DNA from: Janibacter terrae NBRC 107853
Lineage (GTDB): Bacteria; Actinomycetota; Actinomycetes; Actinomycetales; Dermatophilaceae
Reading direction: 5' to 3'
NCBI RefSeq assembly: GCF_001591405.1
Contig: NZ_BCUV01000006.1
Location: 124,001 to 188,000, forward strand
Length of the DNA stretch: 64,000 bases
Part shown: in pieces, positions 45,816 to 53,235 of the stretch
Position numbering within the stretch: position 1 is the stretch's first letter
Layout of the letters: every line of letters begins with the position of its first letter
Translations under genes and position numbers: made by a program
Notes under the pieces: generated by a model
Database searches by the model: none
What the model was told of the DNA's origin: nothing
The model's input: the letters and a program-made list of their open reading frames with translations, nothing else

Positions 45816-45855
45816 CGAAGGGGGGCGGGCCGGTGATCCGGCCCCGCCCCCTTCG
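45816..45855. terminator. Bidirectional hairpin terminator between parC and the APC permease
   Basis: An inverted pair of the CGAAGGGGG motif (45816-45824 and 45847-45855) is extended by GCGGGCCGG and its complement around TGAT. It lies between converging genes, 97 bp after parC and 9 bp after the permease stop. Confidence 0.75.
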
Positions 45856-45864
45856 CCGTGCGGC

Positions 45865-47307
45865 TCACTCGTGGTCGATGTGCTCCGGGTCGCGGATGAA
45901 CGTCTTCTTCGCGTACAGCGCGCGGTTGAGGAACCAGGTGACGACCCACAGCAGCACGCCGAGCGCCAGCATGCCGCCGGCGATGACGTACTGCTCCTGC
46001 TGCTCCTCGCTGCGGGCCCACGGGCCGACGAGGAAGGCGCAGGTGAGGGCTCCGAGGATCGGCATGAACGTCGGGGTGCGGAAGTGCTGGTGGCCGACCG
46101 GCTCGCGGCGCAGCACGAGCACCGCGATGTTGACGACGGTGAAGACCGCGAGCAGCAGCAGCGCCGTGGTGCCCCCGAGCAGCTTGACGACCGGGCTGTC
46201 GCTGCCGAGCACGACGTAGGTGATCAGCCCGTACGCGACGAGGGTCGTGAAGATGATCGCGGCCCACGGCGTCCGGCGCTTCTTGTGCACCAGTCCCATG
46301 CCGGGGGGCAGGACCTCCTGCCGGGCCATGCCGTAGACGAGGCGCGAGGCCATGAGCATGTTGATCAGGGCGGAGTTGGCGACGGCGAACATCCCGATGA
46401 AGGGGAAGATCTTGTCGAAGGGCAGGCCGGGGGCACCGGTCGCGACGACCTGGGTGAGCGCGGACTTCTCGCCACCGACGAGCTGGTCGACCGGGACGAG
46501 CGCCACGGCGGTGATCGAGACGAGCACGTAGATGATGCCGGTGATCGCCAGACCCGAGAGCATGACCTTGGGGAAGATCCTGGACGGCTCGTGGGTCTCC
46601 TCGGCCATGTTGACGGAGTCCTCGAACCCGACCATCGCGAAGAACGCCAGGGCCGTGGCCATGGAGATCGAGATGAAGACGCTCTTGTCGCTCGCGCTCT
46701 CGAAGACGACGACCCGGGAGAAGTCGGCCTTGTCCTGGGTGACGGCGTAGAGGCCGACGAAGATGATGAGCAGGAGGCCGGAGAGCTCGACGCAGGTCAG
46801 GACGACGTTGGCCTTGACGCTCTCGCCCACGCCCCGGAAGTTGATGAGCGCGATGATCGTCATGAAGCCGAGGGCGATGAGCAGCAGCGGCGTCGAGCCG
46901 TCCTCCCAGCCCACACCGAGACCGTCCCGCAGGAAGCCCGCGAAGGCGCTGGAGGCTGTGGAGGCCGAGGTGATGCCGGAGCACATGACGGCGAAGGCGA
47001 CGATGAAGGTGACGAAGTGCAGGCCGAAGGCCTTGTGCACGAAGGTCGCGGCACCGCCGGCCTGCGGGTACTTCGTCACGAGCTCGAGGTAGGACAGTGC
47101 CGTGATGGTGGCCACGACGAAGGCCGCGATGAAGGGAGCCCACGCGGCCCCGCCCACCTCCGCGGCGACATCGCCGGTCAGGGCGTAGACACCGGTACCG
47201 AGGATGTCGCCGACGATGAAGAGCAGCAGGAGCCTGGGTCCCATGACCCGCTTGAGCTCGGTGGGCTCCTCGCCTGCGTCGCGGTCCGAGGTGGCGACGT
47301 CGGTCAT
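45865..47307 (-). CDS. APC-family amino acid permease
   Basis: A 480-residue membrane protein with about 12 hydrophobic segments, including LLLFIVGDILGTGVYALTG at the start and AFFAMVGFEDSVNMAEE in the middle, both typical of cationic or neutral amino-acid permeases of the APC family. Substrate is not deducible. The ATG at 47307 has GGGAGG 5 nt upstream. It sits alone between parC and parE and is unrelated to topoisomerase function. The cytoplasmic C-terminus ends in FIRDPEHIDHE. Its stop is 9 bp from the 3' hairpin. Confidence 0.9.
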   Translation of the reverse strand: MTDVATSDRDAGEEPTELKRVMGPRLLLLFIVGDILGTGVYALTGDVAAEVGGAAWAPFIAAFVVATITALSYLELVTKYPQAGGAATFVHKAFGLHFVTFIVAFAVMCSGITSASTASSAFAGFLRDGLGVGWEDGSTPLLLIALGFMTIIALINFRGVGESVKANVVLTCVELSGLLLIIFVGLYAVTQDKADFSRVVVFESASDKSVFISISMATALAFFAMVGFEDSVNMAEETHEPSRIFPKVMLSGLAITGIIYVLVSITAVALVPVDQLVGGEKSALTQVVATGAPGLPFDKIFPFIGMFAVANSALINMLMASRLVYGMARQEVLPPGMGLVHKKRRTPWAAIIFTTLVAYGLITYVVLGSDSPVVKLLGGTTALLLLAVFTVVNIAVLVLRREPVGHQHFRTPTFMPILGALTCAFLVGPWARSEEQQEQYVIAGGMLALGVLLWVVTWFLNRALYAKKTFIRDPEHIDHE

Positions 47308-47449
47308 GGGTCCTCCCTGGGTCGGGGCACGCTGGTGCGTACCAATCCCCTAACCGTGACCCACGCCACCGTCTCGTGCAACCACTGACGCTCCGACGCG
47401 CCGAGATCGGTCGCAATCGTGACGCCGTCCGGGAAGGGAGTAGCCCCGG

Positions 47450-49585
47450 TCAGGCGTCGATGCGCTCCCGGTCGAGCTGGTCCGCCGAGGAGACGATGAA
47501 GTCGCGCCTGGGATCGACGTCCTTGCCCATCAGCAGCTCGAAGACCTCCTCGGCGGCCTCGAGGTCGGCCGTCGTCACCCGGCGCAGCATCCGGTGGCGG
47601 GGGTCCATCGTGGTCTCGGCGAGCTGGTCGGCGTCCATCTCCCCCAGGCCCTTGTAGCGCTGGATGGGCTGCTTGATGTTCTTGCCGCGGGAGCCCAACG
47701 AGGCGAGCTTCTTGCGCATCTCGGCCTCGGAGTAGGTGTAGATCAGCTCGTTCTTCTTCGAGCCCGCGTTGACCACCTCGATGCGGTGCAGCGGCGGCAC
47801 GGCCGCGAAGACCTTGCCGGCCTCGACGAGCGGACGCATGTACCGGAAGAAGAGCGTGAGCAGCAGGGTGCGGATGTGGGCGCCGTCGACGTCGGCGTCG
47901 GTCATGATGATGACCTTGCCGTAGCGGGCGGCGTCGACGTCGAAGCTGCGCCCGGAGCCGGCACCGATGACCTGGATGATCGAGGCGCACTCGGCGTTCT
48001 TGAGCATGTCCCCGACGGCGGCCTTCTGCACGTTGAGGATCTTGCCGCGGATCGGCAGCAGCGCCTGGAACTCGCTGTTGCGCGCCTCCTTGGCCGTGCC
48101 CATCGCCGAGTCGCCCTCGACGATGAAGAGCTCGGTGGCCTCCACGTCGGTGCTGCGGCAGTCGCGCAGCTTCGGCGGCAGCGACGAGGTCTCGAGCGCG
48201 TTCTTGCGGCGCTGGGTCTCCTTGTGCAGCCGCGCCGAGATCCGCGACTTCATCTCGGCGACGACCTTGTCGAGCAGCTGGCCGGCCATCTGCTTCTCGG
48301 CGCGCTTGGTCGAGGTGAGCAGGCTCGTCAGCTCGGTCTCCACGACCTTGGTGACGATGGAGCGCACGGCGTTGGTGCCGAGCACCTCCTTGGTCTGCCC
48401 CTCGAACTGCGGCTCGGCCAGACGCACCGTGACCACAGCGGTCAGGCCCGCGAGGATGTCGTCCTTGTCGACCTTGTCGTTGCCGACCTTGAGCTTGCGG
48501 GCGTTGACCTCGAGCTGCTTGCGGAAGACCTTGAGCAGCGCCTGCTCGAAGCCCGCGACGTGCGTGCCGCCCTTCGGCGTGGCGATGATGTTGACGAAGG
48601 AGGAGACCTTGGCGTCGTACCCGGTCCCCCAGCGCACCGCGATGTCGACACCGCACTCCCGCTCGACGTCGGTGGGGGTCATGTGTCCCTTGGCGTCGAG
48701 GACCGGCACGGTCTCGGTGAAGGTGCCGGTGCCCTCGAGCCGCCACACGTCGGTGACCGGCGCGTCCGGTGCGAGGAACTCGACGAACTCGCTGATGCCG
48801 CCGTCGTGGTGGAAGACCTCCTCGACCGGCTCGTCGCCACGCGCGTCGCGCACGACGAGCGTGAGGCCGGGCACGAGGAAGGAGGTCTGACGGGCGCGCG
48901 CGGCGAGGGCCTCGCCGTCGAGCTCGGCGCCCTTGAGGAAGATCTGCGGGTCGGCCCAGTAGCGCACCCGGGTGCCGGTGACGCCGCGCCCGGCCTTGCC
49001 GATGACCTCGAGCTCGCTGCCCTTGTCGTAGGCGACGAAGTCGTGGTCGGGCGACTTGACCCCCTTCGCCCCCGCGACGTCGGAGAAGGTGCCGGGCTCG
49101 CCGCGGCGGAAGCTCATCGCGTAGGTCTTGCCTCCGCGGTCCACCTCGACGTCCAGGCGGGAGGAGAGGGCGTTGACGACGGAGGCGCCGACGCCGTGGA
49201 GGCCGCCGGAGGCGGTGTACGAGCCGCCGCCGAACTTCCCGCCCGCATGCAGCTTGGTGTAGACGACCTCGACGCCGGTGAGACCGGTGCGCGGCTCGAT
49301 GTCGACGGGGATGCCGCGGCCGTTGTCGCGGACCTCGACCGAGCCGTCGCCGTGGAGGATGACCTCGATGCGGTCGCCGTGGCCGCCGAGCGCCTCGTCG
49401 ACCGCGTTGTCGATGATCTCCCACATGCAGTGCATGAGGCCGCGCTGGTCGGTCGAGCCGATGTACATGCCGGGCCGCTTGCGCACGGCCTCGAGACCCT
49501 CGAGCACCTGCAGGTGGTGCGCGGAGTAGTCCTGGACCGACTTGCTGCTGGCGGTCTTCTTGGCGGTGGTGGCTGCCGGAGGCAC
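47450..49585 (-). CDS. parE: DNA topoisomerase IV subunit B (ParE)
   Basis: A 711-residue GHKL ATPase subunit. EIIDNAVDEALGG holds the ATP-binding Glu/Asn, DNGRGIPVD follows, then the ATP lid GGLHGVGASVVNALS. The TOPRIM domain shows FIVEGDSAMG and IIMTDADVDGAHIRTLLLT, and the C-terminal RYKGLGEMDADQLAETTMDP matches type IIA B subunits. Pairs with ParC at 43.3-45.7 kb for chromosome decatenation. The GTG at 49585 is the first possible start before the conserved region; AAGGAC lies upstream. It is divergent from the DUF7455 gene over a 193-bp gap. Confidence 0.92.
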   Translation of the reverse strand: MPPAATTAKKTASSKSVQDYSAHHLQVLEGLEAVRKRPGMYIGSTDQRGLMHCMWEIIDNAVDEALGGHGDRIEVILHGDGSVEVRDNGRGIPVDIEPRTGLTGVEVVYTKLHAGGKFGGGSYTASGGLHGVGASVVNALSSRLDVEVDRGGKTYAMSFRRGEPGTFSDVAGAKGVKSPDHDFVAYDKGSELEVIGKAGRGVTGTRVRYWADPQIFLKGAELDGEALAARARQTSFLVPGLTLVVRDARGDEPVEEVFHHDGGISEFVEFLAPDAPVTDVWRLEGTGTFTETVPVLDAKGHMTPTDVERECGVDIAVRWGTGYDAKVSSFVNIIATPKGGTHVAGFEQALLKVFRKQLEVNARKLKVGNDKVDKDDILAGLTAVVTVRLAEPQFEGQTKEVLGTNAVRSIVTKVVETELTSLLTSTKRAEKQMAGQLLDKVVAEMKSRISARLHKETQRRKNALETSSLPPKLRDCRSTDVEATELFIVEGDSAMGTAKEARNSEFQALLPIRGKILNVQKAAVGDMLKNAECASIIQVIGAGSGRSFDVDAARYGKVIIMTDADVDGAHIRTLLLTLFFRYMRPLVEAGKVFAAVPPLHRIEVVNAGSKKNELIYTYSEAEMRKKLASLGSRGKNIKQPIQRYKGLGEMDADQLAETTMDPRHRMLRRVTTADLEAAEEVFELLMGKDVDPRRDFIVSSADQLDRERIDA

Positions 49586-49778
49586 GAGGTGGCCGGTCCT
49601 TCGTCGTCGGGGAGGTGGGTTCCTCGCAGCGTAAACCGCGGTCCCGACAGCGCCGCGCAGGCTCGCTCACGGTGTCGGTTGCGTCACGCCACGCGGAAAG
49701 GGTGCTGCCCGGGAAGGGTTTGGCATGTTTGACTGTTGACCCGGACGTCCACGATCTACGCAAGAGAAGAGGCACCAC

Positions 49779-50003
49779 GTGAACGCGACCCTGGCCAGCC
49801 CCCTGACCGCAGCCGACCGCTGCGACCGCTGCGGAGCCAAGGCCTACGTGCGCGCCCGCCTGCACGCCGGCGGCGAGCTGCTCTTCTGCGCGCACCACGG
49901 CCGCGAGCACCTGCCGGCGCTGAAGGACCTCGCCGAGATCGACGACCACAGCGAGCGCCTGGACGAGAGCACCCCTGCTTCGGCCCCGGCAGACGAGCGC
50001 TGA
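49779..50003 (+). CDS. DUF7455 small zinc-finger-like protein
   Basis: A 74-residue protein. DRCDRCGAKAYVRARLHAGG and LFCAHHGREH give a Cys-x2-Cys ... Cys-x-His-His pattern that looks like a metal site. Family DUF7455 has no known function and is commonly found near parE/parC or sigA in actinobacteria, as here. The GTG at 49779 has GAAGAGG about 7 nt upstream. A possible promoter (TTGACT about 18 nt before GATCTA) lies in the divergent gap. The next gene starts 13 bp after its stop. Confidence 0.85.
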   Translation: MNATLASPLTAADRCDRCGAKAYVRARLHAGGELLFCAHHGREHLPALKDLAEIDDHSERLDESTPASAPADER

Positions 50004-50016
50004 TCCACCGCCCCCG

Positions 50017-50532
50017 GTGCTGACCACGGTCTCGCAGACCGCCCCCGACCCGACCTCTTGGGTCCTGTGGGTGGCTGTCGCGATCTACGTCGTCGGCGTC
50101 CTCGGCATCGTCGTCCCGGTCCTGCCGGGCCTGCTGCTGTGCGTGGCGGCGGTCCTGCTCTGGGCCACCGAGACCGGCGGCGCGACGGCCTGGGTGACCT
50201 TCGGCATCATCCTGGCGCTGTACGCCCTGGGTGTCGCGTTGCAGCTCCTGCTCCCCGGCCGCCGGATGAAGCGTGACGGAGTCGGCGGGCTGACGCTCGC
50301 CCTGGGCGTCGTCGGCGCGATCATCGGCCTCTTCGTCATCCCGGGCGTCGGCCTGCCGATCGGCTTCGTCGTCGGTGTCTTCGCTGCCGAGTACCTGCGC
50401 TACCGAGAGCTCGACCGCGCCTGGCAGGCGACCAAGGCCGCCCTGCGCGGCGTCCTGCACAGCATGGGCATCGAGCTGGCGACGGCCGCACTCGTCGCGG
50501 TGGTGTGGGTCGGCGGCATCGTCGCCCACTGA
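50017..50532 (+). CDS. DUF456 domain-containing membrane protein
   Basis: A 171-residue protein of the DUF456 family with four to five hydrophobic segments (VLGIVVPVLPGLLLCVAAVL; FGIILALYALGVALQLLLPG; LGVVGAIIGLFVIPGVGLPI), the glycine zipper-like GVVGAIIGLFVIPGVGLPIG being characteristic. Function unknown. It starts at a GTG at 50017, 13 bp after the DUF7455 stop, so the two are probably co-transcribed. It converges on the DUF3040 gene, with a 17-bp tandem repeat between them. Confidence 0.87.
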   Translation: MLTTVSQTAPDPTSWVLWVAVAIYVVGVLGIVVPVLPGLLLCVAAVLLWATETGGATAWVTFGIILALYALGVALQLLLPGRRMKRDGVGGLTLALGVVGAIIGLFVIPGVGLPIGFVVGVFAAEYLRYRELDRAWQATKAALRGVLHSMGIELATAALVAVVWVGGIVAH

Positions 50533-50543
50533 GGCCCTGCCCA

Positions 50544-50611
50544 CCGGCTCTACCAACCTGCCGGCTCTACCAACCTGCCGGCTCTACCAGCCTGCCGGCT
50601 CTACCAGCCCT
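50544..50611 (+). repeat. 17-bp tandem repeat, four copies
   Basis: Units CCGGCTCTACCAACCTG (50544-50560, 50561-50577), CCGGCTCTACCAGCCTG (50578-50594) and a fourth CCGGCTCTACCAGCCCT (50595-50611). The stop codon of the DUF3040 gene on the minus strand (50601-50603) lies in the last unit. The unit length is not a multiple of three. It is a candidate variable-number locus at the convergent gene ends. Confidence 0.85.
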
Positions 50612-51032
50612 GGCCCCGCTGGCGCCGGTGCTCCCAACGCTGCTCCATCCGCTGCATGAAGGTGGCCTGCCCGGCCGCCTTGCGCCTCCCCTTCGCCCCG
50701 TGCCCGCGCAGCGTGCGGTGGTGCTGCACGGAGCCATCCGCCCCGACGACCCCGAGGCCCGCGCGCGGGCGTGACGACCCGGGAGCGAAGGCCAGCGCGA
50801 CCGAGGCGACGATGAGGACGAAGCCGGCGACGCCGACCCACACGTTGGTGTTGATGCCGAGCAGGACGAGTCCGAGCCCGGCGAGCGCACCGATGACCCC
50901 GACGACGATCCGACGACGATCACTCCCACCCGGGTGCGCGCCGTTCATCTGCGAGGCGAAACGGGGGTCCTCGGCCCGGATGGCCTCTTCCATCTCCTCG
51001 AGCATCTGCCGCTCGCGCTCCGACAGCGCCAC
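50601..51032 (-). CDS. DUF3040 domain-containing membrane protein
   Basis: A 143-residue protein. The N-terminal amphipathic stretch ALSERERQMLEEMEEAIRAE with DPRFASQM is the DUF3040 signature, followed by two hydrophobic segments (IVVGVIGALAGLGLVLLGI and VGVAGFVLIVASVALAFAP) and a basic tail. In other actinobacteria this gene lies just upstream of the mraZ-ftsL division cluster; here that cluster is not adjacent. The GTG at 51032 has GGGAGG 5 nt upstream. Its final codons and stop are formed by the 17-bp tandem repeat. Confidence 0.87.
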   Translation of the reverse strand: MALSERERQMLEEMEEAIRAEDPRFASQMNGAHPGGSDRRRIVVGVIGALAGLGLVLLGINTNVWVGVAGFVLIVASVALAFAPGSSRPRAGLGVVGADGSVQHHRTLRGHGAKGRRKAAGQATFMQRMEQRWEHRRQRGQGW

Positions 51033-51060
51033 GGTGACCTCCCTACCAGCCTGACGTCGG

Positions 51061-51077
51061 GCGGGCCTGGGGCCCGC
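51061..51077 (-). terminator. Short hairpin after dinB
   Basis: GCGGGCC-TGG-GGCCCGC is a 7-bp perfect stem with a 3-nt loop, downstream of dinB and upstream of the DUF3040 start. A second smaller inverted repeat (CCACGG ... CCGTGG) lies at about 51084-51106. Together they may end the dinB transcript. Confidence 0.45.
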
Positions 51078-51112
51078 GATGTCCCACGGAGGAGAAACCA
51101 CCGTGGTCCCTC

Positions 51113-52381
51113 TCATGATATGTCCCCGCCACGCCCTGCGATAGGTGGGCGTCCTCGCCGCTCCCGATCCGAGATGAGGCTCGCCGGTCGCACGCTGCCC
51201 GCGCCGAACCGTGCGCTCGCCCGGTCGACGGCCCGGTCCGCCTCGCGCCACCCGTGCTCCGGCTCGTCGAGGGCCACCTGGACCGGGGTCGCGGAGGCAT
51301 CGGAGAGCTGCTCGACCCGCACCCCGACGAGCCGCACCCGGGCACGCTGCAGCCCGAGGGCGTCGTAGAGCTCGCGGGCCAGCGCGGCGATGTCTCGGGA
51401 GACGTCGGTGGCATCGCGCAGGGAGCGGGAGCGGGTGATCGTCGTGAAGTCCGCGAAGCGCACCTTGATGCTCACGGTCCGCCCCACCAGCCCGGCGGCA
51501 CGCAGGCGCGAGGCGGTCTTGTCGGCGAGGGCGAGCAGGGTGCGGTGGACGACCTCGGGGTCGTCGACGTCGTGGTCGTAGGTGCGCTCGTTGCCGATGC
51601 TGCGCTCGCGGCGGACCGGCTCGACCGAGCGCGGGTCCCGCCCCCAGGCGAGGTCGTGCAGGTGGTTGCCGGTCGCCTCGCCGAGGGCGCGCACGAGGGT
51701 CGAGCGCGGGGTGTGGGCGATGTCGGCGACGGTCTTGAGCCCGAGCCGGGCGAGGGCCTCCTCCGTCTTGTCCCCCACCCCCCACAGGGCGCCGACGGGC
51801 AGCTGCTGGACGAAGGTGACGACCTCGGCCGCCGGGATGACGAGCAGCCCGTCGGGCTTGGCCAGCCCTGAGGCGAGCTTGGCGACGAACTTGCTGCTGG
51901 CGACGCCGACGGAGCAGGTGATCCCCTGCTCGTCGGCGACGGTGTCGCGGATCCGCTGGGCGATCGTCGCGGGCGGGCCCATGAGACGCACCGCCCCGGC
52001 CACGTCGAGGAAGGCCTCGTCGAGGCTCAACGGCTCGACGAAGGGGGTGATGTCGGCGAACGTGGCCATCACCGCCGCGGAGATCCGCGCGTAGAGCTCG
52101 TGGTCGGGGGTGAGGATCGTCGCCTGCGGGCAGAGCCGACGGGCACGACCCATGGGCATCGCCGAGGTGACGCCGAAGGCGCGCGCCTCGTAGGTCGCCG
52201 ACAGCACGACGCCCCGGGTGCCGCCGCCGACGATGACCGGGGTCCCGACGAGCTCGGGGCGGGCGAGGAGCGACGCGGACGCGTAGAAGGCGTCCATGTC
52301 GACGTGCAGGACCGTGCACCCCGTGTCGTCCGGGGGACCTTGGCCGACCCGTGGCGGGGGCCGGTACTGACGCCGGCTCAT
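51113..52381 (-). CDS. dinB: DNA polymerase IV (DinB)
   Basis: A 422-residue Y-family polymerase for translesion synthesis. The metal-binding residues are intact: Asp28 in HVDMDAFYAS and Asp121-Glu122 in EPLSLDEAFLDV, so this is an active polymerase rather than the inactive ImuB type. A little-finger domain follows (about 260-380). The ATG at 52381 is 6 bp after the methyltransferase stop, so it is probably co-transcribed with that gene. No LexA box is visible immediately upstream of the pair. A CGAAGGGGG copy is at 52039-52047. Confidence 0.93.
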   Translation of the reverse strand: MSRRQYRPPPRVGQGPPDDTGCTVLHVDMDAFYASASLLARPELVGTPVIVGGGTRGVVLSATYEARAFGVTSAMPMGRARRLCPQATILTPDHELYARISAAVMATFADITPFVEPLSLDEAFLDVAGAVRLMGPPATIAQRIRDTVADEQGITCSVGVASSKFVAKLASGLAKPDGLLVIPAAEVVTFVQQLPVGALWGVGDKTEEALARLGLKTVADIAHTPRSTLVRALGEATGNHLHDLAWGRDPRSVEPVRRERSIGNERTYDHDVDDPEVVHRTLLALADKTASRLRAAGLVGRTVSIKVRFADFTTITRSRSLRDATDVSRDIAALARELYDALGLQRARVRLVGVRVEQLSDASATPVQVALDEPEHGWREADRAVDRASARFGAGSVRPASLISDRERRGRPPIAGRGGDIS

Positions 52382-52387
52382 CGGCTC

Positions 52388-53167
52388 TCAGTCGCGGCGG
52401 GCGATGAGGTGCACCGCCGCGCCGAGCGCGGCGAGACCGGTGCGGCCGGCGTCCTGCGCGGCGAGCTCCTCGAGCTCGAGCAGGGCCTGCCGGTCGGCGT
52501 CGGTGTCGACGAAGGTGCTCGGGACGAGGTCGCTGAAAAGCCGCACTCCGCGGGCCTCGAGGGTGGTGAAGCCGGCGCGGGTGAGCATCTCGCCGAGGTC
52601 GGCGCGGTCGAAGCGGCGCGGCACCGGGTCGTCCTCACCCCAGCGGCCCTCGGGGCTGGTGAGCGCTGCCCGGGCCTGGTCGAAGCGGCCGGCGATGGCG
52701 CGGGCGATGACCGCCGCGACGCGCTGGGCGGTGACGAGCGAGAGGTGCCCGCCCGGGGCGAGGACCTCGCCGATGCGGGTGAGCGTGGCCCCGGGGTCCT
52801 CGACGTACTCGAGGGTGCCGTGGCAGCACAGCAGGTCGATGCTGCCGGGCTCGATGATGGTGTGGAGGGTGTCGGCGTCGCCCTGCAGCGCGCTGATCCG
52901 CGAGCCGGCGTCGGACTCGGCCACCCGGCGGCGCATCGAGGCGAGGGCGTCGGGGCTCGGGTCGACGACGGTGATCGTGTGACCGTGCTCGGCGAGCGCG
53001 ACGGCCATGCCGCCGGTGCCACCCCCGAGGTCGAGGACGCGCAGTGGGCGGGAGAGCTCGCGCTGCCGGGACGCGCTGAGCTCACGGACCTGCGCCCAGA
53101 TCGCGGCGGTCCGGACATTGCCCTCGACCCCGCTGCCGCCACGGCGCCATGCTCGCTCGTCGTTCAT
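52388..53167 (-). CDS. Class I SAM-dependent methyltransferase
   Basis: A 259-residue methyltransferase. Motif I is VLDLGGGTGGMAVALAEHG (SAM binding), followed by VVDPSPDALASM and LCCHGTLEYVEDPGATLTRI. Substrate is unknown; it resembles SmtA/BioC-type small-molecule or tRNA methyltransferases in layout. It starts at an ATG at 53167 with TAGGGT 7 nt upstream, suggesting a leaderless mRNA. DinB follows 6 bp after its stop. The pairing with dinB occurs in other actinobacteria, but no functional link is known to me. Confidence 0.85.
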   Translation of the reverse strand: MNDERAWRRGGSGVEGNVRTAAIWAQVRELSASRQRELSRPLRVLDLGGGTGGMAVALAEHGHTITVVDPSPDALASMRRRVAESDAGSRISALQGDADTLHTIIEPGSIDLLCCHGTLEYVEDPGATLTRIGEVLAPGGHLSLVTAQRVAAVIARAIAGRFDQARAALTSPEGRWGEDDPVPRRFDRADLGEMLTRAGFTTLEARGVRLFSDLVPSTFVDTDADRQALLELEELAAQDAGRTGLAALGAAVHLIARRD

Positions 53168-53174
53168 GGCCCCA

Positions 53175-53180
53175 ACCCTA
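53175..53180 (-). promoter_or_regulatory. -10 box of a probable leaderless promoter (methyltransferase-dinB)
   Basis: TAGGGT on the minus strand, 7 nt before the ATG at 53167. Confidence 0.5.
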
Positions 53181-53235
53181 GTCGGCGCGGGCGACACCCC
53201 CTTCGCCCCGGCGGTGCCCCGCCCGGTCCTGCAGC

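Noticed and set aside
51113-52381. Identification of the Y-family gene as ImuB
   Set aside because: The catalytic aspartates and the Asp-Glu pair are intact, as in DinB; ImuB lacks them.
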